A stretch of DNA of 64,000 nucleotides from Spironucleus salmonicida (Eukaryota; Fornicata; Diplomonadida; Hexamitidae), in the NCBI GenBank assembly GCA_000497125.2, contig CM035318.1, forward strand, positions 372,001 through 436,000, written 5' to 3'. A program made the translations under genes and the position numbers. Below the pieces are notes generated by a model that saw only the letters and a program-made list of their open reading frames with translations, ran no database searches and had not been told where the DNA came from. Shown here one piece after another: positions 1 to 14,613 of the stretch; positions within the stretch are counted from its first letter, which is position 1, and every line of letters begins with the position of its first letter.

Positions 1-882
1 AAGAATATCATAGTTATTTGCAAATGCTTCAATTTCAAATCTTAATTTATACGAAAAATTAGGAAATTCAATATAATTTTCTTATTTCTGAGGCTATAAT
101 GCTATAACTGGTGATTTCACAAGTTGCTTTACATTTATATTGAGAGTAGGCACACTAGATGAAATAGATTTTTACTAGTTGCCTAGTAATTCAGAGTAAT
201 TAACATTATCATTTTTAATTTCTTTAGGAAATATTAAGAGTCGTTCTTAAAATTATGGATTTGATGCAAGAAAAGGATCTATAATTGGTTACTGAATTTA
301 AGACTATTATTAAGTTGTCTAGAAGTTTCCTTATGACGGCCCAAATATCTGTTTTTATTATGGATTTTAATTTTATCCAAAAATACTTTATTATTGTTAG
401 GGTTATTGCTAAACAACATTATTTTATGGTAAGCTCCATGTACTACCTAATTAATTCTTCTATAAAGCTTGTTAAACTAAGTAGTCATTCAAGGAAAGAC
501 CACTCTAGTTATAAACATTTACTGTCATTTTTATTATTTTAATTATATTAATAATATATGATAAACAAATTAATTTTACTTTTTTAATTTTCATCGCCTA
601 AATGTCACTTTCTATAATTGCCACACGTTTCTCCAAATGTTTAGACAGTTTTGATATTCTTACTTCAGCTTTTTCTAAAATTTCGCTTTGATACTATATT
701 TACTGCATAATAATATTAAAAACAGTTTCTTGTTTCTAATTCTGCTATTCAAATTTTATATTTAGGGTTTACATTTAATTAATAAAGGGTTCAAGTTAGA
801 CTTAGTCTTAGTTTTTGTTTATACTTCTAAATTGAACTTCTGGCTACTAAGAAAATTGCACTTTTTGTGAGAAGGGGTTCAT
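1..882 (-). CDS. FG-repeat nucleoporin with N-terminal coiled coil (partial)
   Basis: Open without a TGA from an ATG at 882 to the window edge, with TAA/TAG read as Gln, so the C-terminus is missing. The first 120 residues are Gln-rich and then heptad-like (ILEKAEVRISKL, HLEKRVAIIESDIQAM), consistent with a coiled coil. After a Lys/Ile-rich linker at about residues 100-118 comes a Gln/Asn/Ser-rich stretch with FG dipeptides (SIFGQ, QIFGPS), typical of nuclear pore FG proteins that form the permeability barrier. Nup62-class proteins usually have the opposite order, FG first and coil last. A second in-frame ATG at 528 could start a shorter protein, but no stop separates the halves. Nucleoporin is inferred from composition, not from alignment. 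Confidence 0.55.
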
Positions 883-958
883 TTACTTACATTCGTATTT
901 AAAATTATAGCATTAATTTATATTAATTAATATATATTTAATTTTCATTCCCGCATTA

Positions 959-1312
959 ATGTAAAGATATGCACAGCGCCCTCCATTCGTTGTTGAGGTG
1001 TAAACTAGGGCAAGACCTAATCTAACTCCAGAAATGCCAAAGTTAGAATAAATTTCTCCTTATAAGCGTGATGCCACATAAATTACTCTTCGTGATTTGG
1101 ATATGCGTTCACGTAGTCTTTCAACTTCTTAAAATGTATCATTAATATAAAGTTTCAAGAAAAATGCTCCTATTAATGATAAAATATACAAGAAGGAAGA
1201 AATTGATGGATTTAAATATTGGTAAGATAAAATAAACAAATTAAAACAGCCAATCTCGCATAAAAAAGATAGCTGGGTTGATTTCGTTCCTAAAAAAGGT
1301 CATTATTAATGA
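959..1312 (+). CDS. Hypothetical basic protein, 117 aa
   Basis: Intact ATG-to-TGA frame with well-mixed codons. The N-terminal part is Arg/Pro-rich (YAQRPPFVVEV), with an RDATQITLRDLD segment in the middle and a Lys/Trp-bearing C-terminus ending WVDFVPKKGHYQ. There is no membrane segment, signal peptide or recognised domain. Small basic proteins with isolated Trp/Tyr/Pro motifs like this are common among flagellar microtubule-associated proteins, but that role is only a guess. It is divergent from the FG nucleoporin gene, with 76 bases between the two start codons. Confidence 0.55.
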
Positions 1313-1694
1313 TGTATTATAATTCACTATTTATTTAATATCCTATCGAAACAGTTCTAAGGAAGTCTTTTGAATGTTTTTAATAATTGTTATTCAATCA
1401 ATGGAGGTTAGTATCGTATTATTAAATTCGTAGGTTAAGGTTCAATTTAGACATCTTAAATAAATTAAACGACTGGAGAATCATATGAATCCGTGTCAGA
1501 TCCCTAATAGTCCTAAATATTTTCTGAATCAAGCATAGCTGAGATTTCCATTTATATGATACTCAAATAAATTCGATTGTATTAGTAATTATTATTATAT
1601 ATATTTTTATATTATTTAATAAAATTACTTTAAGATAAAATATTATTATATTAAATTGTAGTTATATTTTGTTTAGGAACCATTCCAAAATCAG
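1313..1694 (+). other. Interval with ambiguous coding potential
   Basis: No clean gene is seen. The frame from 1313 to about 1570 reads as a polar, acidic, protein-like sequence (GQGSIQTSQINQTTGESYES, then SVSDPQQ and SESSIAEIS) but has no ATG. A second frame begins ATG at 1401 and stops at 1557. It could be an exon or a frame-disrupted N-terminal part of the coiled-coil gene that starts at 1695. An AT-only tract at 1580-1676 ends in TTTAG, but joining it as an intron does not restore the downstream frame. Confidence 0.3.
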
Positions 1695-2045
1695 ATGTCA
1701 GTAGAACAAACTCCGGAAGATATAAACGATTAAATAGCGTAGTTAGCTATTGAAAAGAAAAAACTCCAAAAAGAAGTTGAGATTATGTAAAAGTAACAGG
1801 AAGAGTATTTTAAGAATAAAGATTTTTATGATAAGCTGATAACTTTTCACTAAAAAATTGATTAATTGAAGGATGCCCGTGATGCAATTAGCAAGAAAAA
1901 TTCTTCATTATAGGAGGTTAACGATATGCTAAAAGAAAAAATTAGTTTTATTTAAGCTGCAGCTAAAGATAAAAATGCACAGGAGAAAAAATTAAAAGAG
2001 CTTTTGCAAGAGATATAATCTATTAAAGAAAAATTATAAGGATGA
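1695..2045 (+). CDS. Coiled-coil protein, 116 aa
   Basis: ATG-to-TGA frame, almost wholly charged and heptad-like: QLAIEKKKLQKEVEIM, then repeated Lys/Glu/Gln/Leu blocks, ending SIKEKLQG. It should form a single long helix or coiled coil with no globular domain. No family can be named; tethering, basal-body and axonemal proteins all look like this. It ends 11 bases before the stop of the convergent gene at 2057. The open frame continues upstream of the chosen ATG, so a longer N-terminus in the preceding ambiguous interval is possible. Confidence 0.6.
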
Positions 2046-2056
2046 TTTATTATATA

Positions 2057-2893
2057 TCACTTTTGATTTAACCCGTTTATTTTTTATTTCAACTCTTCTA
2101 TTCTTTTATCAGTTGTACTCATTTCTCTAATTAATTTATGGAGATAAATCTACTCTTGTTAAAGCTACTCCTATAAAACTTTTGTGAATTTTTATTTAGG
2201 CTCGTTAAATAAAGTTTTACTTTGTTAAGTAGAAATAGGTTTAACCTAACTAATAGTCTATCGGCTCTATCTTTCTTAATCTGATTTCAAAACTGGATTT
2301 TCTTATGTGTCACCCTCATCATCAATTTCTTCTTCCTCTTCTTCTTAATCACTATCCTATATTGATTCATCGTAAGAAAGTTTTAATTGACGTAGTTCTT
2401 ATTTTGTAGAAACTCCATGTTAAAGAATAAAGTTATTTAGTTCTTTATTTTTTGGTTTTTTGGTTTAATCTAACCACCACCAACCTACGGCAAACCAAGG
2501 TACTTCCTTCAGTGGTAAGTTTATTGGATCTTACCCATTTACCGATACTTCTAGAAAAGGAGGGTTCTAAGGAAACCCACTAGCAAAATCATTAACAATA
2601 ATAAACTCAGATGATAAAATATCCTTATAATCCATGTAGAGAGAAAGTAAATTTTTGTAAGTTGTTGGGACCTTATATGTTTTAATCATATATTCAATCG
2701 ATTCAGTAAGGCCCAAGTGGATATTGTTTTTTATTCCCCTTAAAACAGAAAGTGCACCAGCTTCTAAAGAATTAGTCTAGTTTCCAAGTTATTTAATCTC
2801 TTATATAGTTAAATTGAGCTGATATTAAATGCTTTTAGGTCTTTTACCTTACATCCAAAGTTTGTGAACTTTATTTAGTTTTATGTAATCCAT
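2057..2893 (-). CDS. Hypothetical protein with C-terminal coiled coil, 278 aa
   Basis: Complete frame starting MDYIKLNKVHKLWM. Residues 1-150 look globular, with aromatic clusters (VPWFAVGWWWLD near residue 145). A strongly acidic run follows (QEEEEEIDDEGD, about residues 190-205), and the last 70 residues are Gln/Lys/Glu-rich and coiled-coil-like, ending ELKQKINGLNQK. No domain was recognised. It lies between two other coiled-coil genes and ends tail-to-tail with the gene at 1695-2045. Confidence 0.6.
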
Positions 2894-2957
2894 CTTAAAG
2901 AAAAGGGATAAAAATTTTATATATTAATCATATATACTTAGATAAATATAAAACTCC

Positions 2958-4010
2958 TCATTTCGTCAAACTAGCCATTAATTTCGCCTCAACCTACTCA
3001 TTATCACTTTGATATTCTTCATCAAAATCGTCGTCCTAATCATCATTTTGTACTAATTACTAATCAGCTTACACTGGTGTTTACTAAACTTCAATAATAG
3101 GATCAATAGGAGGTATTTCATGATCCATCAATGTGGGTGGAGCAGGTGGGGAAACTGGCCTTTTAACCTGTAACAGAGCTACTTTGTCCTTATTTTCTTC
3201 TTTTTCGAATTGAAGGTCTAAATTACGAAATTCATATGATTGTCCTTAAAATAATTCTTCTAAATCTGCTTTAAATTCTATTTTCAATTTGTTCTGAAGC
3301 TCCATAATTTCATTAAAGTTTCGTTCTCTCTAATCTTTTAAAGCATAAATCTACTCTCTACTTGCACCTAAGCTTCTTCGTATATTCATAATTTCTATCT
3401 TATTAATTTAGAATTTTCCCTTTCCTTTGTTCATTAATTTGGCTTCAAGCATGCCCAAATGTTGTCTTTTCAGGTCCACTCGGCGCTGTATTTCTAACTT
3501 TTCGCAAATAGATTTCAGGAGTTCAGTGTTCTGCAAAAAATCTAAATACGGTTTTTCCTTTAATTTTCGCTGCTGGTAAATTGCCTTTTCCTTCTCTGGA
3601 TCACCTACTTTAATCGCTTCAATTCTTTGTGCGGCTTACTAGATTTGAGATTCTAATACACGTATTTGTTCTTTCGTCTAAGATGATTTAGTATCTGGAA
3701 TCTAGTCAGTTTTAACGAGTAGATCTGCTTATTTTTTAACTTCAAGCTACTTTTCACGGAGAACCTTTTTCATCTCCTTTTCCTGCTCCATAAGTTATTT
3801 ATAAGCTTATTTAAGATCAGAACAATCATTACACGCCTGAATTGGGGCTGGTAGTTTGGCTTTCTTGGGACGGTCTATTTATGCCTTTTTAAGTCCGGTT
3901 TGAGGGGCCGAAGCGCGTTGGTTTGGAGCTGTTGAAACATCTTAAACGGGGTTAAATCTAGGCTTCTATGCTACTTACATTGGTGATTCATCGAAATCGA
4001 AGTCCGACAT
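2958..4010 (-). CDS. Coiled-coil protein, 350 aa
   Basis: Complete frame starting MSDFDFDESPM. A short Pro/Ala/Lys-rich N-terminus carries one CxxC (QACNDCSDLK, about residue 52). Residues 60-270 are nearly continuous heptad-like helix (EQEKEMKKVLREKQLEVKK, LKSICEKLEIQRRVDLKR). A Pro-rich stretch (SPPAPPTLMDHEIPPIDP) and an acidic segment (DDQDDDFDEEY) lead to a short basic end. This looks like a structural or scaffolding protein of the cytoskeleton. The next gene upstream is the oxidoreductase on the same strand, 49 bases away. Confidence 0.65.
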
Positions 4011-4059
4011 TTTTTGCGGAATGAATTTTTAATACTATAATATAAAAGTTAATATTAAA

Positions 4060-7554
<3,495 letters not shown>

Positions 7555-8223
7555 TTAAGGGAACGATAAATTTGGATTTGTGAAACTTTGTATTCGTTTG
7601 AAATATAATGGGTATTAATGGTAACTTATATCAATAGCATAAAATATAATTAGAGATTTATTGAATAATATAAATATCAAATACTTTAGTTGAAAAAATT
7701 AAAAATACAATAAAAACTGAAACCACAAATAGTAATGATTAATCTAATAAATTATTTATAATATATTCTACATATATAAAAATTAAACATAACTTTTAAC
7801 TATACTTTAGTATATAAAATAGAAACTAAGTTAATTATTATTCGTTCATCACGATCGTTGTTTACAAAGTAGATTTTTCGAAACTATCTCATGTAGAATA
7901 ATAATACTAATAATTTATTTTATAATATAAAAGTAGAAATTGATAGTAAGTACTTAGTATTATTTATAATACAATAATATTATCTTCTATAAATAAAACT
8001 CTAATTACTTTACTAAAAAAGAGATAATCTATTATATTTTGTAAAAATTTAGTTTATGCTTATAAAACTATAAACTTATAGTCCGAAACATCATTAAGCG
8101 ACTAGAGTAATAATAAACATTATTTTTGTCTTTTATTAAAAAGGTTATAAACATAAATTATTAGATCAATAATAAAGAAAATTTCATAAATCCACATTCA
8201 AATAATCATACATCATACTTCAA
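7555..8223. other. AT-rich intergenic spacer
   Basis: About 670 bases upstream of the oxidoreductase start and downstream of the SprT-like gene. It is nearly all A/T with short runs such as TTATAATATATTC. Only weak, low-complexity frames are open. It presumably holds the oxidoreductase promoter; no tRNA-like or hairpin structure was seen. Confidence 0.5.
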
Positions 8224-8793
8224 TCAGTCTATATCAATATATTAAATTTACTTCACCTTTAAATCAACTTAATTAATTTATTCTATATCTAGGAAATCAA
8301 CAGTCAAATCGATAATATCTTAGTCAGTTAGATCTACTATATCTATTATCTATTCAATTGTCTTTCCTATGCCTAAAAATGACTGTTATCTGCGTTTTTC
8401 ACTTTCTATACTCATTTTGTCTAATTATTTTTTGCTAATAGGATAGTGATATTTAGTTATTTTAAGGCCAAAACAGGAATTTATTCTCATAGCCTAAGAA
8501 AACCAAAGTGGACCGTGGCCATCTCGAACACCATCATATTCACGACGTTAAAATATGAGAGCGTGACACATTTCATGAACAAGAGTATTAACTAGCTCAA
8601 ATTGCGTAGTTTCGTAGATTAAAGCCAATGATAAAACTATCTAGATTGGTCGTGACGAAATACAGAGTCCTGCAACACTATGCATTTTTGTCGAATAAGA
8701 AAGCGTACAGGTCTCTAACTCAGAAGAGAAAAACAATTAATTGCAAACGTGGAACATGTGATAAAGATCTAATAAATCTGGAAATATATTCAT
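8224..8793 (-). CDS. SprT-like zinc metalloprotease with SUMO-interaction-like tail
   Basis: The 189-residue frame starts MNIFPDLLDLYHMFHVCNQL. It has the SprT-type catalytic motif LVHEMCHAL, two zinc-binding His plus the catalytic Glu, near residue 80. The third metal ligand lies in GVRDGHGPLWFSQAM. The preceding LSYSTKMHSVAGLC matches the conserved SprT entry segment. Spartan, Wss1 and GCNA enzymes of this family degrade DNA-protein crosslinks. The C-terminus repeats VDLTDQDIIDLTVDFLDI, which resembles tandem SUMO-interaction motifs as in GCNA. No separate zinc ribbon or PCNA-binding motif is seen, so it is shorter than Spartan. The protease call is firm; the SUMO link is inference. Confidence 0.85.
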
Positions 8794-8921
8794 ATCATGT
8801 ATGCGCAACATTAGATATATCATATTATATATTAAACAATAATATGAAACCTAAAATGAAAGAATTTTGCAGAGACGGCCATATTGCTTTTTCGTATCTA
8901 TTATTATAGAAGTAGTTTGAA

Positions 8922-9914
8922 ATGAATAAGATCAAAATAGATCACGGCCGTGATCTGACAATGTTTTTATCTTTGGCAGTATTTGATATTTTAGATTCCC
9001 AGGAGTTCATTGAAAAAGTACGAGATCCAATACAAAAATAGATTATTCGGGGGTTAAAGTTACATTATCAAGATATGTAGAATATTATGATGCTTATCCA
9101 GTGTGCAGTCATTTTAGATTTTGATATTTAATAATATATCAACATTTAAGACTTGGTAGACTAAATTATATCATGTTAGCTTTAAAATGGCTCATTTTAG
9201 GCGTCAACGGAACCAAATTCGTATACAGATGTTAGAGATATTGGCTTGGCCCTAATTTCTTTGTACCTGTTAAAAATTCGGTATAATATTAATATTGATT
9301 CTTTAAATACAGTGTCAATTCAATCATATTTAACAAGTCTTGAAACACCAGATTTTTTTATTTCGCAGTCACCTTATTCAGAAGGACATGCTGGAGGCGT
9401 TTTCCTCACATTAATTTCACAGGAGATGCTTTAAAGATTAGGATATAAGTTAGTGTATTCATTCAATCATCGAAGAATAGTGAATAGACTAGTAAATTTG
9501 TAATAATTTCTATTGGCTGGAAGACCCAATAAGCCACCATGTCTTTGTTACCATCTATGGAGCTATGGAAGCTTAAAACTACTCAATTAGTAAAATTTGT
9601 TAAATCATGAAAGCTTATTAAATATGACATTAGAGGCTTAATTCCAGGTTAAACTGCCAGATTCTGTTATACAGTAACTACTACAACCTTTTTAGAGGCT
9701 AGAAGACTGTAATTCTAAATAAGATTTTTATTCTTTCTTATATGCTAATTATAAGACAATATTCATGGGATTTGGTGCAGACTAAATTGATCCAGATGCT
9801 TTGCATACTTTTTCTCCACTAATGTATCTAGCTGGCTAAAATTTTACTAATTAAAAGATCGATTTTGCTACATTTTTGACGGAGAAAAAATTGAAAATTT
9901 GGTAAAAAGAGTGA
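8922..9914 (+). CDS. Protein prenyltransferase beta subunit
   Basis: The 330-residue frame starts MNKIKIDHGRDLTMFLSLAV. Repeats of the prenyltransferase alpha/alpha barrel are visible: NGSFQAST followed by YTDVRDIGLALISLYLL, SEGHAGGVFLTLISQEML, and AGRPNKPPCLCYHLWSYGS, where the zinc-ligand Cys and the Tyr/Trp of the family lie. A late GADQIDPDALHTFSPLMYL carries the Asp-x-x-His type end repeat. It would attach farnesyl or geranylgeranyl to C-terminal cysteines of small GTPases. Whether it is farnesyltransferase or geranylgeranyltransferase I or II cannot be told by eye. The alpha-subunit gene lies tail-to-tail, 10 bases beyond its stop. Confidence 0.8.
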
Positions 9915-9924
9915 AAATTAAGGC

Positions 9925-10575
9925 TCATTTTAAAAGTTAGTTTTTCAAAAACGTTGCTAAAAATATTATGTGTGGCTACTAAATTTATTCTAAAAGTCGA
10001 ATCGCCTCAGCTTTAAAATTGAATAATTATTTCTGTAAAACTAGTTTTGCAAAAGCAACTTGGGGGCCGAAATCATTAATTTCAAGTCCATCGTAGCATA
10101 TTTCTCGACAGAATTCTAGGGATCCAATTTACAAATACTGGTCCCAAAGCTGCAAGTTATTGATATCAAAAGTTAATTTTTTCTCAAGTACTTCTAAAGA
10201 ATCTGGTACTTTTTGAAGAAGAGGAAAATCAAAACTAACTATATTTTCACGTAAATGATTTATATAATTATGGGCATGAAAATTTTTTGGATCATCTTTG
10301 AAGATTGCTTGAAGCAATACTATATCTGTCTCTGGGTTTATGTTATACTTTTTTTTAAACGCCCATGCAACATAGTTTTTCGTATGAGATAATAAAATTT
10401 TATCGCAGTTGGATGTTCCATAGTTGTCATATAAGAATTTCCAATAAGATACGTTTTAAGGTTAAAAAATCATTAATCTTATAAGCTCATCAAAGGTTAT
10501 TGTGGATAATGTTAATTTTTACTGAAGAGATCTGATCTCCTACGCATCTTAGCTATATTTTTTTGAAAGTTTCAT
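9925..10575 (-). CDS. Protein prenyltransferase alpha subunit (short)
   Basis: The 216-residue frame starts MKLSKKYSQDAQEIRSLQQK. It shows degenerate alpha-subunit repeats of the pattern N-x-x-x-W: SHTKNYVAWAFKKKYN, KNFHAHNYINHLREN (equivalent to the family NYHAWxHR repeat) and NLQLWDQYL. Alpha subunits are normally 300 residues or more with five or more repeats, so this one is reduced. The call is strengthened by its neighbour: the partner beta subunit lies immediately downstream on the opposite strand. Start chosen at the first ATG after an in-frame AT-rich spacer. Confidence 0.65.
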
Positions 10576-10621
10576 TATTTAATATTATTTACTAATATAT
10601 AATATTATAATAGAATCTAGA

Positions 10622-11005
10622 ATGAAAAAGAATTTAAAACTCACCATGACGAATTCACTGGCAAATGTTATTGATCTCGCAGATTAATAGGATATGAAGT
10701 AATATAGATTTCAGCATACTTCGCTGGAATAACCTATAGTAACTGAGAGATTAGAAGCAGTCTAGCCATCTTTGGTATCAATTTCAATGAGAAACGATTC
10801 AAGCTAAGAATCTCGGTAAGAAATATCATATTCACACTAGACCATCAGTTAGAAAGATAAAGATGGTTAATCGTTTACACCTAAAAGAGTAAAAATTATT
10901 ATTGACGAAACACCAAAAACGGTTAATACACATACTCTTAGTTTTGTTGGTTTTCTTATTTTAAGTATATTGATTTATGTACTATTTAAAGTTAAAAGCA
11001 AGTGA
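10622..11005 (+). CDS. Tail-anchored membrane protein, 127 aa
   Basis: Most of the protein is polar (Ser/Gln/Asp/Thr-rich, for example SISMRNDSSQESRQEISY). It is followed by a basic patch TPKRVKIIIDETPK and a single C-terminal hydrophobic helix LSFVGFLILSILIYVLF with the short tail KVKSK. This topology fits a tail-anchored protein of the ER or a vesicle, SNARE-like in layout, but the cytosolic part lacks a clear SNARE heptad register. A second ATG eight codons downstream is an alternative start. No family recognised. Confidence 0.6.
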
Positions 11006-11047
11006 TATATTTATTATATTATATTATTTAAGATATATTTGTGCCTA

Positions 11048-12496
11048 ATGGAATAATATCTACTCGAAATAAATATTGCAATCAATAACTATGAATAAAT
11101 TTAACGTTAAAATCAACGAAATAAACTTTTGCAGTATTTTGAAGCTTATGATAAAGGATAATATTAAGAGGCGATATCTTTAGCCCCATAAGAAATTCAG
11201 TAAACTCTTAAACTTTTAGCCCAAGCAACAAATTAAATCAACATAATTGAATAATAGTCATCTTAATAATTACTAACAGAAGAAATTTAATCTATACTAG
11301 ATTTCAATGGAATCTCATAAATCTTTACGTCTGAAATTATTGATAAGCTTAATTAATTTTAGAACAAGTATGACTTATTATTATTACTTTAGCCTTTCTT
11401 GTAATAAAATTATAGTATTTTAGTTTCAAAATAAGACCTTATAGAACCATTTTTAAATGCATTTGGAGAATTTTAACAATAAATGAGAAACTTTATTCTA
11501 AATTTATTAATAACATAAGATCTTTAGAATAAATTTTGCTATACTGGTTCTAATTTATTCCTTATCAATTTGTCACGAGAGTATAATTAAAGGTTATGGA
11601 ATATTGACAATAAACTTATGACAGAATCATTAACTAATTAACTTACCTTAGCATTATATTAACCATCTCCTGATTAATTCTTTCATATTACATCTGACAG
11701 AGAGAGAGCACAGTTGATGTAAATATTATTTAAAGACAGCACTGAACTTATTAGATCTGCGCAGCTAGAGATATTAAAATTTATTAAATCAACTTATCAA
11801 AATTTAAAATTACTAGTTAATTAATTTAGAGATTATTTATCTAAAATAAATGAATTATAGCGCATTGCTGAAATATTGAAAATAGACTATCAGGGGCCTG
11901 AATTTTAAACCTAAATAATTAATCTCATTTCATTTTTTTCAATCTCAGGTTAAAAACCATCCATAACTCTCATTCCACATTCGTTATTAAACTAGATCTA
12001 GGATCTTGTTATAAACTAATAAGTTATTTAAAAATAATTAACAATTGAACTCAAAAAGATGAAAACAGTGTATTATAAGCTTGTAGCATAAGCAATTGAT
12101 GATTTATAAACCCTTATTTAAAAAACTAACAACAATGAGCAAGATTTCATAGTATTAGGCTTTAAAAATATTATTAATAACCTATTAATTATTATTAAAT
12201 AGAATAATAAATTTTTATATAACGAAGAAACAGTAGACAATGTATAATATTCATGTTTTACTGCTTTTATTGAGTAAATAACTATTATACTAAAGTAAGA
12301 TACTATTAGTAACTAAATTAAAATTAGGGTTAAAGATATACTTATAACTTAATTTTAGGTATAGTTCGAAATTAATCCTAATTTACTTGAGTGTTTAGAA
12401 GCTAATATGGACAACTATAGAGGCATTTGTTAATAATTAAAAATGGATTGGGCAAGTGTTAATTTTGCATTAAAGTAGTTGGATAAGGTTGTGTGA
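11048..12496 (+). CDS. Long alpha-helical protein, 482 aa
   Basis: The frame starts MEQYLLEINIAINNYEQIQR and is helical throughout, rich in Leu/Ile/Gln/Asn, with amphipathic stretches such as NKLLQYFEAYDKGQYQEAIS and LRDYLSKINELQRIAEILK. There is no membrane segment, metal motif or catalytic signature. The overall look, a short N-terminal coiled coil followed by helical rods, resembles vesicle-tethering subunits (COG, GARP, exocyst) or scaffold nucleoporins of the Nup93 type. Neither can be claimed. It is followed by 118 AT-rich bases and then the stop of the convergent kinase gene. Confidence 0.6.
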
Positions 12497-12614
12497 TCTG
12501 TTTAAATTATAATTAATAGATTACTAAAAATTTCACTAAAAATAATTTTCATTCAGACTTTAGGCGATTGCTATTTTAATTATAATAATTAATTAGCATT
12601 TAATTATTTATATT

Positions 12615-13670
12615 TCATTCTAATAAACGAAGAACTTCAATTTACTCCTATGTAAATTCATTATAATCAATGCTCAATCCTTATAGACTAATTATAACCT
12701 ATTTTGCTTATTCTTCATTGAATTTTCCTATTTCAATATTTTGTTCAGTTAGAACATTTTTTAAGCGTTAAGAGAAATACCCTAAGCTTGCATCAGATTC
12801 ACTTGAAAAACTCCATTCAAATTAATCTTATTAGTTAACGGGATATGTAAAAGATCTGAAAGAAGTTGCGGGTGAGTAAAACTCTTTCTATTTTGAAATT
12901 TCCTTATAAAGTTAAGCTATCTATTCATATATCTTATTTTAATCCTATATTTTAAATCCTTTACATTTTAATAGTTACTCCGGACCTGCACGTCTCCTAA
13001 AAACTTTATCACAGAAATCTAACCCTTTTCTAGTTAAATTTAGTTATTTCACATATTATAAAATATGTTCTTTTTACACAAAAAGTTCATTTAAATTTGA
13101 TATTTAAGATTACAATACCTTTTTAGTAACCATTTAAACATAAATTACCCCTAATGGCCAATAATCAGAAAGTGGGGTTGCCTAATTTAAATATTATTCT
13201 GGTGCAGAATAATGTGGGGTTCCTTCGTATTTATACAGTGAAATAGACTATTTTGAGATTCCAAAATCCGAAATCTTCACTTATGAGTTGCAAAATAGTA
13301 TATTTTCCGGTTTAATGTCATTATGAATTATATTTTATGAATGCAAATATTAAAGTGCACTAATAATACTTTAAATTATGAAAAATGCTTAATCATCAGA
13401 AAGAAGGGTATAATTGATTATATCTAGTAGACTGCAACCACAGTATTCCATTAATATAAACAGCTATGAATTTTCTAAGAACACTTTAGTGTATTTTACT
13501 ACATTTTCATGATTTAGTTATTAAAGTATATGGATTTCGTCATTTATTGGGCCTTTTTATTTTTCTAAATCAATAACCTTCATTGCATAAATTTTATTCT
13601 CATATAATACCTTATATACCTTAGCAAATGAGCCTCTTCCTATTTCTTATAGAAATTAAACTTAATCCAT
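12615..13670 (-). CDS. Serine/threonine protein kinase
   Basis: The 351-residue frame starts MDQVQFLQEIGRGSFAKVYK. Kinase landmarks occur in order: glycine loop GRGSFAKV, VAIK-type lysine in YAMKVIDLE, alphaC NDEIHILQQLNHENVV, hinge LFILMEYCG, catalytic loop HNDIKPENILF, SDFGIS, and activation-loop end GTPHYSAPEQY. The arginine of HRD is replaced by Asn (HND), although Asp and Lys are kept, so activity is expected without classical activation-loop Arg control. DYWPLGVIY stands for the usual DxWSLG. About 130 residues of Gln/Ser-rich tail follow the lobe. It resembles NEK/CAMK-like small kinases; the subgroup is unresolved. Confidence 0.88.
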
Positions 13671-13828
13671 TACTTAATCTGTAAAAATATTATATAATAC
13701 TCATATTATGAAAAAATTAACTAATTCTATTTCAAATAACATATTATCATAAACTAAAATGATTTTAGATATGATCCAAAAGCTATAACTATTATACTAT
13801 TAATTAATCTTTATAATTATTAACAAAA

Positions 13829-14602
13829 ATGAACTAACTAAATGATCACCTTCTTTTCAAATCGCTCCGAGAGTTTATTATTTATCCCGTATTTGCAATT
13901 ATATAAATTTTCTCTATATTTATTTATTTTTTGATGAGAAAATATCGTGTTCCTGAATATAGATAGTTAAGTTTAACATAACATTTCACGCTTTAAAAAA
14001 GGTAGTTAAAGACATCAACATTAGAATTTGGCTTTATAATAATAATTACTTACATAAAAACCCTAGTTTTGTAGTCATAAATACTTATTTTTTCGACTTT
14101 TGGAACATTCTTTATACTTCGAAAATCTTCTATAGTGATGATGTTATTCCTAGCATGCAATATATTCTGTCAATTCAGTTTACTATCTTTCTTTTCAAAG
14201 TTTTATATTAATATTTAGGATAAAAAATATATTTTTTCTATCTTAGCTAGTATTTTTCATTTTTTCATAGAAATAATTTTTTAAGTATTGTATGGTTTTG
14301 GAATGATTTAAATTTCAGCTTAATATCCTGATACCAATAGCATTTAGTATAAATTTTTTATAGGATGCTCTTTTTTATGTTTTATAGTATCGGTAATTTT
14401 ACCTATTATTATACTGATTTTTTGTTTAGGATTTTTTAAAGGATTGAATAATTAAGACAATCTGGATTAACTAAATCGTGAATATTATTTTTTTTACCTT
14501 ACTAAACTAGCTATTGCTGATCCTCCTCACATAATACCAGAAAATACGGAGTTAATGCAGTTAAACCTTCACGGTGACGAACCAGAATAACAAAATTAGT
14601 GA
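13829..14602 (+). CDS. Polytopic membrane protein, about four helices
   Basis: The 257-residue frame starts MNQLNDHLLFKSLREFI. Hydrophobic segments at about residues 18-38 (VFAIIQIFSIFIYFLM), 72-105, 115-150 and 180-215 (FFIGCSFLCFIVSVILPIII) predict at least four membrane spans. The C-terminus is polar and acidic (LAIADPPHIIPENTEL, HGDEPEQQNQ). No family motif recognised. It ends 11 bases before the stop of the convergent reductase gene. Confidence 0.65.
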
Positions 14603-14613
14603 TATATTTTTCC

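Noticed and set aside
285-542. Plus-strand 85-residue frame
   Set aside because: It is antisense to the FG-nucleoporin gene, which has the better protein composition; only coincidentally free of stops.
1580-1676. GTATTAG...TTTAG stretch as a spliceosomal intron
   Set aside because: Joining the flanks does not continue either reading frame, and the branch-site consensus is not visible.
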